A DNA stretch of 64,000 bases from Microbispora hainanensis. Lineage in GTDB: Bacteria > Actinomycetota > Actinomycetes > Streptosporangiales > Streptosporangiaceae. The notes under the pieces were generated by a model, which searched no databases, was not told the DNA's origin, and saw only the letters and a program-made list of their open reading frames with translations. Of the stretch, positions 1 to 9,131 are shown one piece after another; positions within the stretch are counted from its first letter, which is position 1; every line of letters starts with the position of its first letter. A program made the position numbers and the translations under genes. Location of the stretch: the NCBI RefSeq assembly GCF_006874475.1, contig NZ_VIRM01000019.1, positions 62,001-126,000 on the forward strand, read 5' to 3'.

Positions 1-1
1 C

Positions 2-1456
2 CAGCTCCGCAAGATCGTCGACGACCCCGAGTCGAGCGGCAACGACCGCTTCGTCGCCCTCGACCTGCTCAAGAACGCGAGCATCTCGGCCGGCGGGGTG
101 CTGCCGATGTGCCAGGACACCGGCACCGCGATCGTCATGGGCAAGCGCGGCAGGCACGTGCTGACCGACGGACGCGACGCCGAGCACCTCAGCCGCGGCG
201 TCTACGACGCCTACACCAAGCTCAACCTGCGCTACTCCCAGATGGCCCCGCTGACCATGTGGGACGAGAAGAACACCGGCTCCAACCTGCCGGCCCAGAT
301 CGAGCTGTACGCCGAGGACCCCAACGGCCACCCGGACGAGTACAAGTTCCTGTTCATGGCCAAGGGCGGCGGCTCGGCCAACAAGTCGTTCCTCTACCAG
401 GAGACCAAGGCGGTGCTCAACGAGAAGCGCATGCTCGCCTTCCTGGAGGAGAAGATCCGCTCGCTCGGCACCGCCGCCTGCCCGCCGTACCATCTCGCGA
501 TCGTCGTGGGCGGCACCAGCGCGGAGTACGCCCTGAAGACCGCGAAGTACGCCTCGGCCCGCTATCTCGACTCCATCCCCACCGAGGGCTCCCCGAGCGG
601 GCACGGCTTCCGCGACCTGGAGATGGAGAAGAAGGTCTTCGAGCTGACCCAGAAGCTGGGCATCGGCGCGCAGTTCGGCGGCAAGTACTTCTGCCACGAC
701 GTACGCGTCATCCGGCTGCCCAGGCACGGCGCGTCGTGCCCGGTCGCCATCGCGGTGAGCTGCAGCGCCGACCGGCAGGCGCTCGCCAAGATCACGCCGG
801 AGGGCGTCTTCCTCGAACAGCTGGAGACCGACCCCGCCCGCTTCCTGCCCGACACGACGGACGAGCACCTCGGCGGCGACGTGGTCGGCATCGACCTCAA
901 CCGCCCGATGCCGGAGATCCTCGCCGAGCTGAGCAAATATCCGGTGAAGACCCGGCTGTCGCTCACCGGCCCCCTCGTCGTGGCCCGCGACATCGCCCAC
1001 GCGAAGATCGCCGAGCGGCTCGACGCCGGCGAGGACATGCCGCAGTACATGAAGGACCACGCCGTCTACTACGCCGGCCCGGCCAAGACCCCCGAGGGCT
1101 ACGCGTCCGGCTCCTTCGGCCCCACCACCGCCGGGCGGATGGACTCGTACGTCGAGCGCTTCCAGGCGGCGGGCGGCTCGATGGTGATGCTGGCCAAGGG
1201 CAACCGGTCGAAGCAGGTCACCGAGGCGTGCCAGAAGTACGGCGGCTTCTATCTCGGCTCGATCGGCGGCCCGGCCGCCCGGCTGGCCCAGGACTGCATC
1301 AAGAAGGTCGAGGTCCTGGAATATCCGGAGCTGGGAATGGAGGCGGTCTGGAAGATCGAAGTCGTGGACTTCCCGGCCTTCATCGTCGTCGACGACAAGG
1401 GTGACGATTTCTTCGCCGACACGACCGGTCCCGTCCTTACCATCGGGAGGCGCTGA
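2..1456 (+). CDS. Fumarate hydratase class I (5' partial)
   Basis: Fe-S fumarase interconverting fumarate and malate in the TCA cycle, cytosolic. The reading frame is open from base 2, so the gene begins to the left of the window; about 484 residues are visible and single-chain class I enzymes are about 550 aa, so roughly 60-70 N-terminal residues are missing. The cluster-binding cysteines expected for this family are seen in MCQDTGTA (near the visible start), in [18 protein letters not shown] and in [15 protein letters not shown]. The C-terminal beta domain ends with a normal stop. A class II fumarase lies 6.2 kb downstream on the same strand, so the organism encodes both non-homologous forms. 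The first internal ATG at 98 is not the true start because upstream codons already match the family. Confidence 0.95.
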   Translation, partial: QLRKIVDDPESSGNDRFVALDLLKNASISAGGVLPMCQDTGTAIVMGKRGRHVLTDGRDAEHLSRGVYDAYTKLNLRYSQMAPLTMWDEKNTGSNLPAQIELYAEDPNGHPDEYKFLFMAKGGGSANKSFLYQETKAVLNEKRMLAFLEEKIRSLGTAACPPYHLAIVVGGTSAEYALKTAKYASARYLDSIPTEGSPSGHGFRDLEMEKKVFELTQKLGIGAQFGGKYFCHDVRVIRLPRHGASCPVAIAVSCSADRQALAKITPEGVFLEQLETDPARFLPDTTDEHLGGDVVGIDLNRPMPEILAELSKYPVKTRLSLTGPLVVARDIAHAKIAERLDAGEDMPQYMKDHAVYYAGPAKTPEGYASGSFGPTTAGRMDSYVERFQAAGGSMVMLAKGNRSKQVTEACQKYGGFYLGSIGGPAARLAQDCIKKVEVLEYPELGMEAVWKIEVVDFPAFIVVDDKGDDFFADTTGPVLTIGRR

Positions 1457-1554
1457 TCTGCGGGGAGGTTGTCAGGATCTTTGACAGAAGATCTCAACAA
1501 TTTCCCGGCATGGTCTCTACAGGTCGCACTACACAAATCGGTAAGCTGCCACCC

Positions 1555-3102
1555 ATGCGTGCGCCGTCCGGATACTTGCTAGCCGCGCGCTATCGGCTGA
1601 TCGAGCCGGTCGGGCGCGGCGGGATGGGCACTGTGTGGCGCGCGCGTGACGAGCTGCTCGACCGCGAGGTGGCTGTCAAGGAGGTGCGGCTCCCGCTGGT
1701 CCTCGACGAGGAGCTGCGGGCGGAGCTGTGCGCGCGCACCGAACGCGAGGGCCGGGCGACCGCCATGGTCGCCCATCCCTCGGTCATCACGGTCTTCGAC
1801 GTCATCACCGAGGACGACCGTCCCTGGATCGTGATGGAGCTGCTCAGGGCGCGGTCGCTGGAGGAGCTGATCCGCCAGGAGGGCCCGCTGCCGCCGCGCC
1901 GGGTGGCCGACATCGGCCGGCAGGTGCTCGGCGCGCTGCGCGCCGTCCACGCCAAGGGCATCCTGCACCGGGACGTGAAGCCCAGCAACGTGCTGGTGAC
2001 CGACGACGACCGGGCGGTGCTGACCGACTTCGGGCTGGCCGCCCTGGAGGGCGACGCCTCCATCACCCAGGCCGGGATCGTCCTCGGCTCCGCCGGATAC
2101 ATCGCCCCGGAACGCGTCCTCGGCGACAAGGCGAGCCCGGCGGCCGACCTGTGGTCGCTGGGCGCCACCCTCTACACCGCCGTCGAGGGCCGCGGCCTGC
2201 ACGGCCGCCGTACGGCGGCGGCCGCGCTCGCGGCGCTGACCAGCGGCGCTCCGATCCCCATGGACAAGGCGGGCCCGCTCGCCCCGGTCCTGCGCGGCCT
2301 GCTCCAGATCGACCCCGCGGCCCGGCTCGACGGCGTCCGCGCGGCCCACGCGCTGTCGAGGGTCGCGGCCGGAGGCGTGGCCGACGACCCGTTCGCCTCC
2401 CCGTTCCGGACCGGCCGGCCCACGCCGCCTCCCATCGCCCCGCAGCCCACCGCCCCCGAGACCCGCAAGCCGCCGCAGCGCAGCCAGCGGGGACAGCACC
2501 GGGCCGAGTCGCGCCCCACGCCCAAGGTCACCCCGCGCGACCGCGACTCCGGGCCCCACCGCCAGCAGTGGCCGTACGGCCAGCCGCACCGGCCCGGGGA
2601 GCATGTCCAGCCTCAGGCGTACGATCCGTACGCGTCGGGGCGGTACGACATGTACGGGCCGCACGGGCAGTCCGGACAGTATGGCCAGTTCGGTCAGAGC
2701 GGTCAGCTACGGCACAGCGGATCCTCCACCGGGTCCCACAGCGGTCCGTACGGTGGCTCGAACAGCGGTCCCTATGGCGGGTCGCACAGTGGCTCCCACA
2801 GTGGCTCACACAGCGGCTCACAAAGTGGCTCCCACAGCGGCACGTACAGCGGCCCTCACCAGCAGGCGGGGCCGTACGGTCACCAGCCCGGTCACCAGCG
2901 CGGTCATCCGCGTGACTACGGCTACCCGCGCGAGGCGCCGTCCGTGCCGTCCCAGCGGCGGCGGCCGAGCGAGGGTCTGCACCGCAAGCCGTCCGAGCCC
3001 GCCTTCCACCAGGTCGTGCGCATTCCGATGATGCGGCATGTGGCGAGAATGATCAAGCTCCTGCTCCCCCGCCGGTATTGGCCGCGAATCTTCATCAAGT
3101 GA
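1555..3102 (+). CDS. PknB-type serine/threonine protein kinase with Gly/Ser/His-rich tail
   Basis: Hanks-type kinase, about 515 aa. Seen: glycine loop GRGGMGTVW, ATP-binding Lys42 in VAVKEV, catalytic HRD (His138-Asp140) in HRDVKPSNVL, DFGLA, and the APE-like motif APERV. The kinase fold ends near residue 280; then comes a Pro/Arg/Gln-rich linker and a low-complexity Gly-Ser-His/Gln region coded by imperfect 12-bp repeats. The last ~30 residues are basic and hydrophobic (RHVARMIKLLLPRRYW) but too charged for a classical membrane span. Most bacterial PknB proteins have one transmembrane helix and an outer sensor; none is visible here. The start at 1555 is preferred over an in-frame ATG at 1510 because the fold begins directly after it. 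A second kinase follows 42 bp downstream. Confidence 0.93.
   Translation: MRAPSGYLLAARYRLIEPVGRGGMGTVWRARDELLDREVAVKEVRLPLVLDEELRAELCARTEREGRATAMVAHPSVITVFDVITEDDRPWIVMELLRARSLEELIRQEGPLPPRRVADIGRQVLGALRAVHAKGILHRDVKPSNVLVTDDDRAVLTDFGLAALEGDASITQAGIVLGSAGYIAPERVLGDKASPAADLWSLGATLYTAVEGRGLHGRRTAAAALAALTSGAPIPMDKAGPLAPVLRGLLQIDPAARLDGVRAAHALSRVAAGGVADDPFASPFRTGRPTPPPIAPQPTAPETRKPPQRSQRGQHRAESRPTPKVTPRDRDSGPHRQQWPYGQPHRPGEHVQPQAYDPYASGRYDMYGPHGQSGQYGQFGQSGQLRHSGSSTGSHSGPYGGSNSGPYGGSHSGSHSGSHSGSQSGSHSGTYSGPHQQAGPYGHQPGHQRGHPRDYGYPREAPSVPSQRRRPSEGLHRKPSEPAFHQVVRIPMMRHVARMIKLLLPRRYWPRIFIK
2740..2860 (+). repeat. Imperfect 12-bp coding repeat (Gly-Ser-His-Ser)
   Basis: Units close to ggctcccacagt repeat through this stretch of the first kinase gene, giving the GSHSGSHSGSQSGSHSG-type tail. 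Silent and missense differences between units show it is older and more diverged than the perfect arrays elsewhere in the window. Confidence 0.8.
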
Positions 3103-3108
3103 CCAGAA

Positions 3109-3140
3109 AGCGATTTCCAAGGCGGAATCGCTATCTTTCT
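3109..3140 (+). terminator. Possible hairpin terminator between the two kinase genes
   Basis: AGCGATT and AATCGCT form a 7-bp stem (9 bp with one bulge, closing CC/GG pairs) and are followed by the T-rich stretch atctttct. It lies in the 42-bp gap between the kinases, so it may attenuate readthrough rather than fully separate them. Confidence 0.45.
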
Positions 3141-3144
3141 AGAT

Positions 3145-4617
3145 ATGCCGGAACAGCACCCAGGGCCACTCGCCGATCGCTATGAGCTGCGCACCCGCAT
3201 CGGACGGGGAACCATGGGCACCGTCTGGCGAGCGTACGACCGGTCGCTGGGCCGGGAGATCGCGGTCAAGGAGATCCGCCAGGACCCCTCGCTCAGCCCC
3301 CGGCAACGCCAGGAGCTGCGCGAACGCATGATGCGCGAGGGCCGCATGGCGGCGCGTGTCAGCCATCCCTCCGTCGCCACCATCCACGACGTCATCGTGT
3401 CCGACGGCATCCCGTGGATCATCATGGAGCTCGTCGAGGGGCGCTCGCTGGAACAGGTGATCGACGAGGAGGGCCCGCTGCCGCCGCGTCTGGTGGCGGA
3501 GATCGGCTACGACCTGCTCGGCGCGCTCCGCGCGGCCCACGCCCAGGACATCCTGCACCGCGACGTCAAACCGGCGAACGTGCTGCTGACCGAGACGGGC
3601 AGAGTCGTGCTGACCGACTTCGGCATCGCCAAGGCGCTCGGCGACCACGCGCTCACCCAGACCGGCATGGTGATCGGCTCGCCGGGATACACCGCCCCGG
3701 AGCGGGCCCGCGGCGAATACACCGGCCCCGAGTCCGACCTGTGGTCGCTCGGCGCGACGCTGTACTTCGCCGTCGAGGGACGCCCGGCCTACGAGCGCGC
3801 GACCGTCGGCGAGACGCTGGCCGCCCTGATGACGGAGGAGGCCGACCCGCCCGCGCAGGCCGGTGCGCTGCGGCCGGTCCTGGACGGGCTGCTGGTGAAG
3901 GACCACACCGCGCGCCTCACCCCGGAGCGCGCCGCCGCGATGCTGCGCCTGATCGCCGACACCCCCACGGGCTCCATTCCCGCCGTGCCCCCGGCACCCG
4001 GACATGACGGGACGGCGCTTCCCGACGGCAACGCCTCGGCCGCCCGGCCGGCCGGAGCCAACGTCGCCGGAGACGACGAGGACGACGCGAACCGCACGAT
4101 GGTCGTCCCTCGTCCCCCCGCCGCTCCCCGCCTTCCCGCCCCGCCTCCCGTCGGCTCCAGGAACGGCATCGCAGCCAACACCGCAGGCAAGCCCGAGCAT
4201 CTTTCCGAGCACGCTTCCGATGGCGGGGACAGGCACAGCACCACCGTGCCCGGCAGGCTGCCCGGCCCTGGACCCATGACGCCCCCGCCACCCGGCCCGG
4301 GCTTCACCGGGAACGGCCCTGCGCCCATGCCCGGGCCTCCCCCCGCCCCGCAACCCGGCGCCTTCCCGCCCGGGGCCGTGCCGCCCGGTGCCTTCTCACC
4401 CGGCGCCTTCCCACCCGGGGCCTTCCCACCTGGGGCCGTGCCGCCGGGGGACGGCGTTCCGGGGAAGCCGCCCAGCCTGGGCACGGACCTGTTCACCATG
4501 CAGACTCCCTCCGGCCCGGACGCCAAGACGCAGGTCCGGGTGCTCGTGACGATGGGAGTCGCGCTCTTCGGCGTCCTCGCGCTGATCCTCCTGGGCGTCT
4601 TCATCTTCGCGAAGTGA
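3145..4617 (+). CDS. PknB-type serine/threonine protein kinase, C-terminal membrane anchor
   Basis: Hanks-type kinase, 490 aa. Glycine loop GRGTMGTVW, Lys42 in IAVKEI, HRDVKPANVLLT (His138-Asp140), DFGIAKA and APERA are intact, so it should be active. Residues ~280-460 are an acidic then proline-rich linker with PPGAF/PPGAV 5-residue repeats. A single transmembrane helix (about residues 463-487, VLVTMGVALFGVLALILL) is followed by only FAK, so there is no outer sensor domain: the kinase is tail-anchored. It is the closest relative in the window of the preceding kinase (same length to the HRD motif) and probably arose by duplication. The NACHT gene starts 170 bp downstream on the same strand. 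Confidence 0.93.
   Translation: MPEQHPGPLADRYELRTRIGRGTMGTVWRAYDRSLGREIAVKEIRQDPSLSPRQRQELRERMMREGRMAARVSHPSVATIHDVIVSDGIPWIIMELVEGRSLEQVIDEEGPLPPRLVAEIGYDLLGALRAAHAQDILHRDVKPANVLLTETGRVVLTDFGIAKALGDHALTQTGMVIGSPGYTAPERARGEYTGPESDLWSLGATLYFAVEGRPAYERATVGETLAALMTEEADPPAQAGALRPVLDGLLVKDHTARLTPERAAAMLRLIADTPTGSIPAVPPAPGHDGTALPDGNASAARPAGANVAGDDEDDANRTMVVPRPPAAPRLPAPPPVGSRNGIAANTAGKPEHLSEHASDGGDRHSTTVPGRLPGPGPMTPPPPGPGFTGNGPAPMPGPPPAPQPGAFPPGAVPPGAFSPGAFPPGAFPPGAVPPGDGVPGKPPSLGTDLFTMQTPSGPDAKTQVRVLVTMGVALFGVLALILLGVFIFAK
4360..4450 (+). repeat. 15-bp coding repeat (Pro-Pro-Gly-Ala-Phe/Val)
   Basis: About six imperfect 15-bp units of the form ccgcccggggccttc code for PPGAF/PPGAV in the linker of the second kinase. 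Confidence 0.8.
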
Positions 4618-4730
4618 TTTCCCGGCGTGCGGGCACCTCCGACCAGGTGACCCGACCGCTGGCCCGGCCGATCACCGCACTCCTCACCCCCGTCGAACGT
4701 GGACAACGGACTTACGAGTGTTGCGCCGGA

Positions 4731-4740
4731 TGTCCGGACA
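4731..4740. promoter_or_regulatory. Perfect 10-bp palindrome upstream of the NACHT gene
   Basis: TGTCCGGACA is self-complementary and sits 47 bp before the GTG start, in the 170-bp gap after the second kinase. It could be an operator; short GC palindromes also arise by chance in such DNA. Confidence 0.3.
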
Positions 4741-4787
4741 CTGTTAGCAAGGTCACGAATACCTTCGGTGTCCCCCTGGAGTGACCG

Positions 4788-7661
4788 GTGCGCAAAGGGA
4801 TCAGCTACGCCGACGCGGTCAAACTGCTCGGACAGGAGAGCAAGCTCGCGAAGGTCCTGACCGGCACCCTCGTCGGGGCCGTGCCGGGGTTGTCCCTACT
4901 CGACGTCAAGGACGAGGCCGTACGGCTGGCGGGCGAGGCGACCGGCAGGCTCCGCGACCGGGTGACGGGCCTGAACCGGTACGACCGCACGGCCCGGCTG
5001 GAGGCCGCCCAGGCCGTCCTCGTCGTGGCGGCGTTCTTCGAGGCCCTCGGCGAACTGTCCCTGCCCTTCGATGCCAAGGATCTCCGCCTCGATCGGGACG
5101 AGCAGGCGGCGCTCGCCGGATCGGACGCCGAGCGAGGGTCGTTCGTCCACACGCTGATGACGATCGAGCCGGCCGGACTGCGTGCCGGCCACTCCTACGC
5201 GGAGATGCTCGACTCGATCGACGCGTACTACCGGAAGCTCGCGGCGGGGCTGATCGGGTTCGTCTCCGGGCTGGCGGTCCGTGACCGCCTGGACGCGACC
5301 GAATGGGAACGCGCGAAGACGACGATCGAGGAGGAGCTGCCCAAGGCCGCCCGCCGGAAGTACGAGGAACTCCACCGGCGGCTGGCTCTGGACGTCCCCG
5401 AGGTCGCGCTGTGGCAGGACATGATCTCCCGCCAGCGGGTCGAGACCGGCCTGGCCGAGCTGGAGGCGCTGCTCACCCAGGTCGCCGCCAACACCAAGAC
5501 ACCCGATCATCCGCACGCGCTGTCCCTGGCGCACCGAGCAGCCCTGAATCGGCCCATCGCCCAGTCGGGTGAGGTCCCCTCGGGCATGCGCATGCCCAGA
5601 CTCATCGACGCGTACGTGAACCCGGATTTCCGGCTGGCCGAGTATGGCGAGCAGGCCGATCCGAGCGCCGAATGGTGGTGGGGCCAGAGCGAGCCGAACG
5701 ACGACATCACCGGCTTCCTGGCCCGCTACTTCACCTCGCCCGAGGCCACCAGGATGCCGCTGGTCGTCCTCGGCCAGCCCGGAGCCGGCAAGTCCGTGCT
5801 CACCAAGATCCTGGCCGGTCGTCTGCCGTACGGCGGCTTCCTCCCGGTGCGGGTGCCGCTGCGGGAGGTGCCGGCCGACGGGACGATCCAGGAGCAGATC
5901 GAGGCGGCGGTGCGGGAGGCCACCGGGGAGCACCTGAGCTGGCCGGAGCTGGCGAGGTCGGCGGACGGCGCATTGCCGGTCGTCATGCTCGACGGGCTGG
6001 ACGAGCTGCTCCAGGCAACCGGAGTCCATCGGTCCGACTACCTGAGCCGGGTGGCCGAGTTCCAGAGCAGGGAGGCGGCGCTGGGCCGCCCGGCGGTCGT
6101 GCTCGTGACCACGCGGACCGCCGTCGCCGACCGGATGCGTTTCCCCCAGGGGTGCCTCGTGTTGCGGCTGGAGCCCTTCGATGAGGAGCAGGTCCGCCGC
6201 TGGCTGGCGGTGTGGAACCTCGCGAACCAGGAGTTCTTCAGCGCCCAGGGAGTGAAGCCGCTGCTCCCGGAGACGGCGCTGGCGCACGGCGAACTGGCGT
6301 CCCAGCCGCTGCTGCTGCTGATGCTCGCGCTGTACGACGCCGATGCCAACGCCCTGCAGCGCGGCGAGGCCGAACTCAGTCAGGCCGAGCTGTACGAGCG
6401 GCTGCTGACCCGCTTCGCCCGCCGGGAGGTGGACAAGCACCATCCGGGGCTGCCGGACGCGCAGGCCGCCCAGGCCGTGGAGACGGAGCTGCGCACGCTG
6501 GCCGTCGCGGCGTTCGCCATGTTCAACAGGGGCAGGCAGTGGGTCACCACCGACGACCTGAACGGCGACCTGGCCGCGCTGCTTCCGGCTCCGGCGGCGC
6601 AGACCGTGAGCTTCCAGGCCCCCCTCTCCCGAGCCGACCGGGTGATCGGGAGGTTCTTCTTCGTCCACCAGGCATCCGCCGAAAGGGACGACGGCAAGCT
6701 GCAGACGTACGAGTTCCTGCATGCCACCTTCGGCGAGTACCTGGTCGCACGGATGACGCGCGACGTGCTGCGCGGCATGGTCGCCCGCGAAACCGCGGCG
6801 GCGGCCGACCCCTTCTTCGGCCGGCCACAGCCCGACGACGGACTCCTGTACGCGCTGCTGTCGTTCTCCGTGCTGACCGAGCGGCAGCCGATCGTGGAGT
6901 TCCTCCGCGACCTACTGCCCGCCCTCGACCGCGAGCCAACGGTGGACCTGCTCGTGCGCCTCCTGCACGCCGCCGAAACCCGCACCGACCAGAAGTACGC
7001 CGACTATCGGCCCAAGCCGTCCACGTTCATCACCCGGTACGCCTACTACACCGCCAATCTGGTAATCCTCGCCTCCCTCACCGCTGACGGGATCACCGCG
7101 AGAGACCTGTTCCCCGGCCACACGCAGCCCCTCGACGCCTGGCCTCACGTGACGTCCCTCTGGTTCGCCCGCCTCAGCATGGCGTCCTTCGAGAGCCTGC
7201 TCTGGAACTTCCAGGTCGAAAGGTATAGGGACGACCTTGTGGTCCGGTACATCGGCGACGCCGAATACCAGCGGGTGGGCGGCTTCGAACCCGAGGGACA
7301 TGACGACAGGGCCTGGCCCCTCCCGGGGCCCCACACACTCGACGCGATGCACTTTCTCGCCGACCCGCGGCTCGACGGGCTGGCCCTCGCCGCCGAGCGG
7401 CCGATATTGGCGCAGTCTTCCCTGATCGACGCGACCCTCCTGTTCCGCCCCAAGACGTCGGAAGTCCGGTCACTGGCCGAGGCATGGCGCCTGTCGAACA
7501 GACCCCGCGGTACAGCCGAAATTCTGATCGATCACCTGCGTAAGGAGTACCGGCCGGATCCGGAGGGGGTCGCGGCGGTCTTCCGGGAGGTGACCGGGGA
7601 GGAACTGCCTGACGAGGTGGTGGAGGCCGACCGTTCGGAGGGGGCGGATTTGGGCGGGTGA
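4788..7661 (+). CDS. NACHT-domain NTPase (STAND family), putative defence or signalling protein
   Basis: 957 aa. A STAND P-loop ATPase: Walker A GQPGAGKS at residues 329-336, Walker B VVMLDGLDE around residue 402, typical of NACHT modules. Residues 1-~300 are all-helical and amphipathic with no enzymatic motif, resembling the NACHT N-terminal helical (NNH-type) effector/regulatory domains; ~330-680 are the NACHT core and winged-helix region; ~680-957 are a C-terminal sensor-like part with aromatic-rich helices and no obvious LRR, TPR or WD repeats. The GTG start has CTGGAG about 8 bp upstream. It follows two kinases and its stop lies 11 bp before fumC. Bacterial NACHT proteins are established antiphage factors; the role of this one is inferred. 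GC content looks like its neighbours, so recent transfer is not evident. Confidence 0.88.
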   Translation: MRKGISYADAVKLLGQESKLAKVLTGTLVGAVPGLSLLDVKDEAVRLAGEATGRLRDRVTGLNRYDRTARLEAAQAVLVVAAFFEALGELSLPFDAKDLRLDRDEQAALAGSDAERGSFVHTLMTIEPAGLRAGHSYAEMLDSIDAYYRKLAAGLIGFVSGLAVRDRLDATEWERAKTTIEEELPKAARRKYEELHRRLALDVPEVALWQDMISRQRVETGLAELEALLTQVAANTKTPDHPHALSLAHRAALNRPIAQSGEVPSGMRMPRLIDAYVNPDFRLAEYGEQADPSAEWWWGQSEPNDDITGFLARYFTSPEATRMPLVVLGQPGAGKSVLTKILAGRLPYGGFLPVRVPLREVPADGTIQEQIEAAVREATGEHLSWPELARSADGALPVVMLDGLDELLQATGVHRSDYLSRVAEFQSREAALGRPAVVLVTTRTAVADRMRFPQGCLVLRLEPFDEEQVRRWLAVWNLANQEFFSAQGVKPLLPETALAHGELASQPLLLLMLALYDADANALQRGEAELSQAELYERLLTRFARREVDKHHPGLPDAQAAQAVETELRTLAVAAFAMFNRGRQWVTTDDLNGDLAALLPAPAAQTVSFQAPLSRADRVIGRFFFVHQASAERDDGKLQTYEFLHATFGEYLVARMTRDVLRGMVARETAAAADPFFGRPQPDDGLLYALLSFSVLTERQPIVEFLRDLLPALDREPTVDLLVRLLHAAETRTDQKYADYRPKPSTFITRYAYYTANLVILASLTADGITARDLFPGHTQPLDAWPHVTSLWFARLSMASFESLLWNFQVERYRDDLVVRYIGDAEYQRVGGFEPEGHDDRAWPLPGPHTLDAMHFLADPRLDGLALAAERPILAQSSLIDATLLFRPKTSEVRSLAEAWRLSNRPRGTAEILIDHLRKEYRPDPEGVAAVFREVTGEELPDEVVEADRSEGADLGG

Positions 7662-7672
7662 AAGACTGAGGC

Positions 7673-9064
7673 ATGGACGAATTCCGCATCGAGCACGACT
7701 CCATGGGCGAGGTCCGGGTGCCCGCCCGTGCGAAGTGGCGGGCCCAGACGCAGCGGGCGGTGGAGAACTTCCCGGTGTCCGGCAGGGGGCTTGAACCGGC
7801 GCACATCGCGGCGCTCGCCCGCATCAAGGCGGCCTGCGCGAAGGTCAACGCCGAGTACGGCGTCATCGACAAGGACATGGCGCAGGCCATCCAGGAGGCG
7901 GCCGAGGAGGTCGCCGAGGGCAAGTGGGACGACCAGTTCCCCGTGGACGTCTTCCAGACCGGCTCGGGCACCTCGTCCAACATGAACATGAACGAGGTCA
8001 TCGCCACGCTGGCGCAGGAGCGGCTCGGCCGGCCCGTCCACCCGAACGACCACGTCAACGCCGCCCAGTCGTCCAACGACGTCTTCCCGTCCTCCATCCA
8101 CGTCGCGGCGACGTACGCCGTGGTGCACGAGCTGACGCCCGCGCTGGAGCACCTGGCGACCGCGCTGGAGGAGAAGGCCACGGAGTTCGCCGACGTGGTG
8201 AAGGCGGGCCGCACCCACCTGATGGACGCGACGCCGGTCACGCTCGGCCAGGAGTTCGGCGGCTACTCCACCCAGATCGAGCTGGCACTCGAACGACTCC
8301 AGGCGACGCTGCCGCGCCTGGCCGAGCTGCCGCTGGGCGGCACGGCCGTGGGCACCGGCGTCAACGTGCCGGGTCCCGGCTGGGCGCAGGCGGTGATCGC
8401 CGAGCTGAGCCGGATGACAGGGCTGCCGTTCACCGAGGCCAGGGACCACTTCGAGGCGCAGGGCGCGCGGGACGCCGTGGTCGAGCTGTCGGGCATGCTC
8501 AAGGTCATCGCCGTCTCGCTCAACAAGATCGCCAACGACCTGCGCTGGATGGGGTCGGGCCCGCGCGCGGGGCTTGGCGAGATCAACCTGCCCGACCTGC
8601 AGCCGGGTTCGTCGATCATGCCGGGGAAGGTCAACCCGGTGATCCCGGAGGCCGTCACCATGGTGGCCGCGCAGGTCGTGGGCAACGACGCGGCGATCAC
8701 GATGGCCGGGGCCTCGGGATCGTTCGAGCTCAACGTGATGCTGCCGGTGATGGCGCGCAACGTGCTGGAGTCGATCCGGCTGCTGGCCAACGTGTCGCGG
8801 CTGCTCGCCGACCGGTGCGTGAGCGGGATCACCGCCAACGTGGAGCGCCTGCGCGAGTACGCCGAGTCGTCGCCCTCGATCGTCACCCCGCTCAACCGCT
8901 ACGTGGGGTACGAGGAGGCCGCGAGGATCGCCAAGCAGGCACTGAAGGAGCGCAAGACGATCCGGGAGGTCGTCATCGAGCGCGGCCACGTGGCGAACGG
9001 CACCCTGACCGAGGAGCAGCTCGACCGGGCGCTGGACGTGCTGTCCATGACCCGCCCCACATAG
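7673..9064 (+). CDS. fumC: Fumarate hydratase class II
   Basis: Iron-independent, homotetrameric fumarase of the TCA cycle, 463 aa, normal family length. Seen: N-terminal [11 protein letters not shown], the active-site region [26 protein letters not shown], and the fumarase/aspartase signature [11 protein letters not shown]. The ATG lies 11 bp after the NACHT stop, with a GAGG just upstream, so transcription from the NACHT promoter would read into it. Both fumarases being in one 9-kb neighbourhood suggests backup during iron limitation or oxidative damage to the Fe-S form. Confidence 0.97.
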   Translation: MDEFRIEHDSMGEVRVPARAKWRAQTQRAVENFPVSGRGLEPAHIAALARIKAACAKVNAEYGVIDKDMAQAIQEAAEEVAEGKWDDQFPVDVFQTGSGTSSNMNMNEVIATLAQERLGRPVHPNDHVNAAQSSNDVFPSSIHVAATYAVVHELTPALEHLATALEEKATEFADVVKAGRTHLMDATPVTLGQEFGGYSTQIELALERLQATLPRLAELPLGGTAVGTGVNVPGPGWAQAVIAELSRMTGLPFTEARDHFEAQGARDAVVELSGMLKVIAVSLNKIANDLRWMGSGPRAGLGEINLPDLQPGSSIMPGKVNPVIPEAVTMVAAQVVGNDAAITMAGASGSFELNVMLPVMARNVLESIRLLANVSRLLADRCVSGITANVERLREYAESSPSIVTPLNRYVGYEEAARIAKQALKERKTIREVVIERGHVANGTLTEEQLDRALDVLSMTRPT

Positions 9065-9131
9065 GGGGGCGCGCATCTATGTCGCCGTCCCCCATGTGCC
9101 GGGAAGAGCGCGGTTTCTATCGTGAGGCAGC

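Noticed and set aside
1510-1554. Earlier start of the first kinase
   Set aside because: The added 15 residues are not part of the kinase fold, and no ribosome-binding site precedes 1510.
4788-7661. NACHT gene as part of a prophage or integrative element
   Set aside because: No integrase, attachment repeats, tRNA or phage structural genes nearby, and base composition matches its neighbours.
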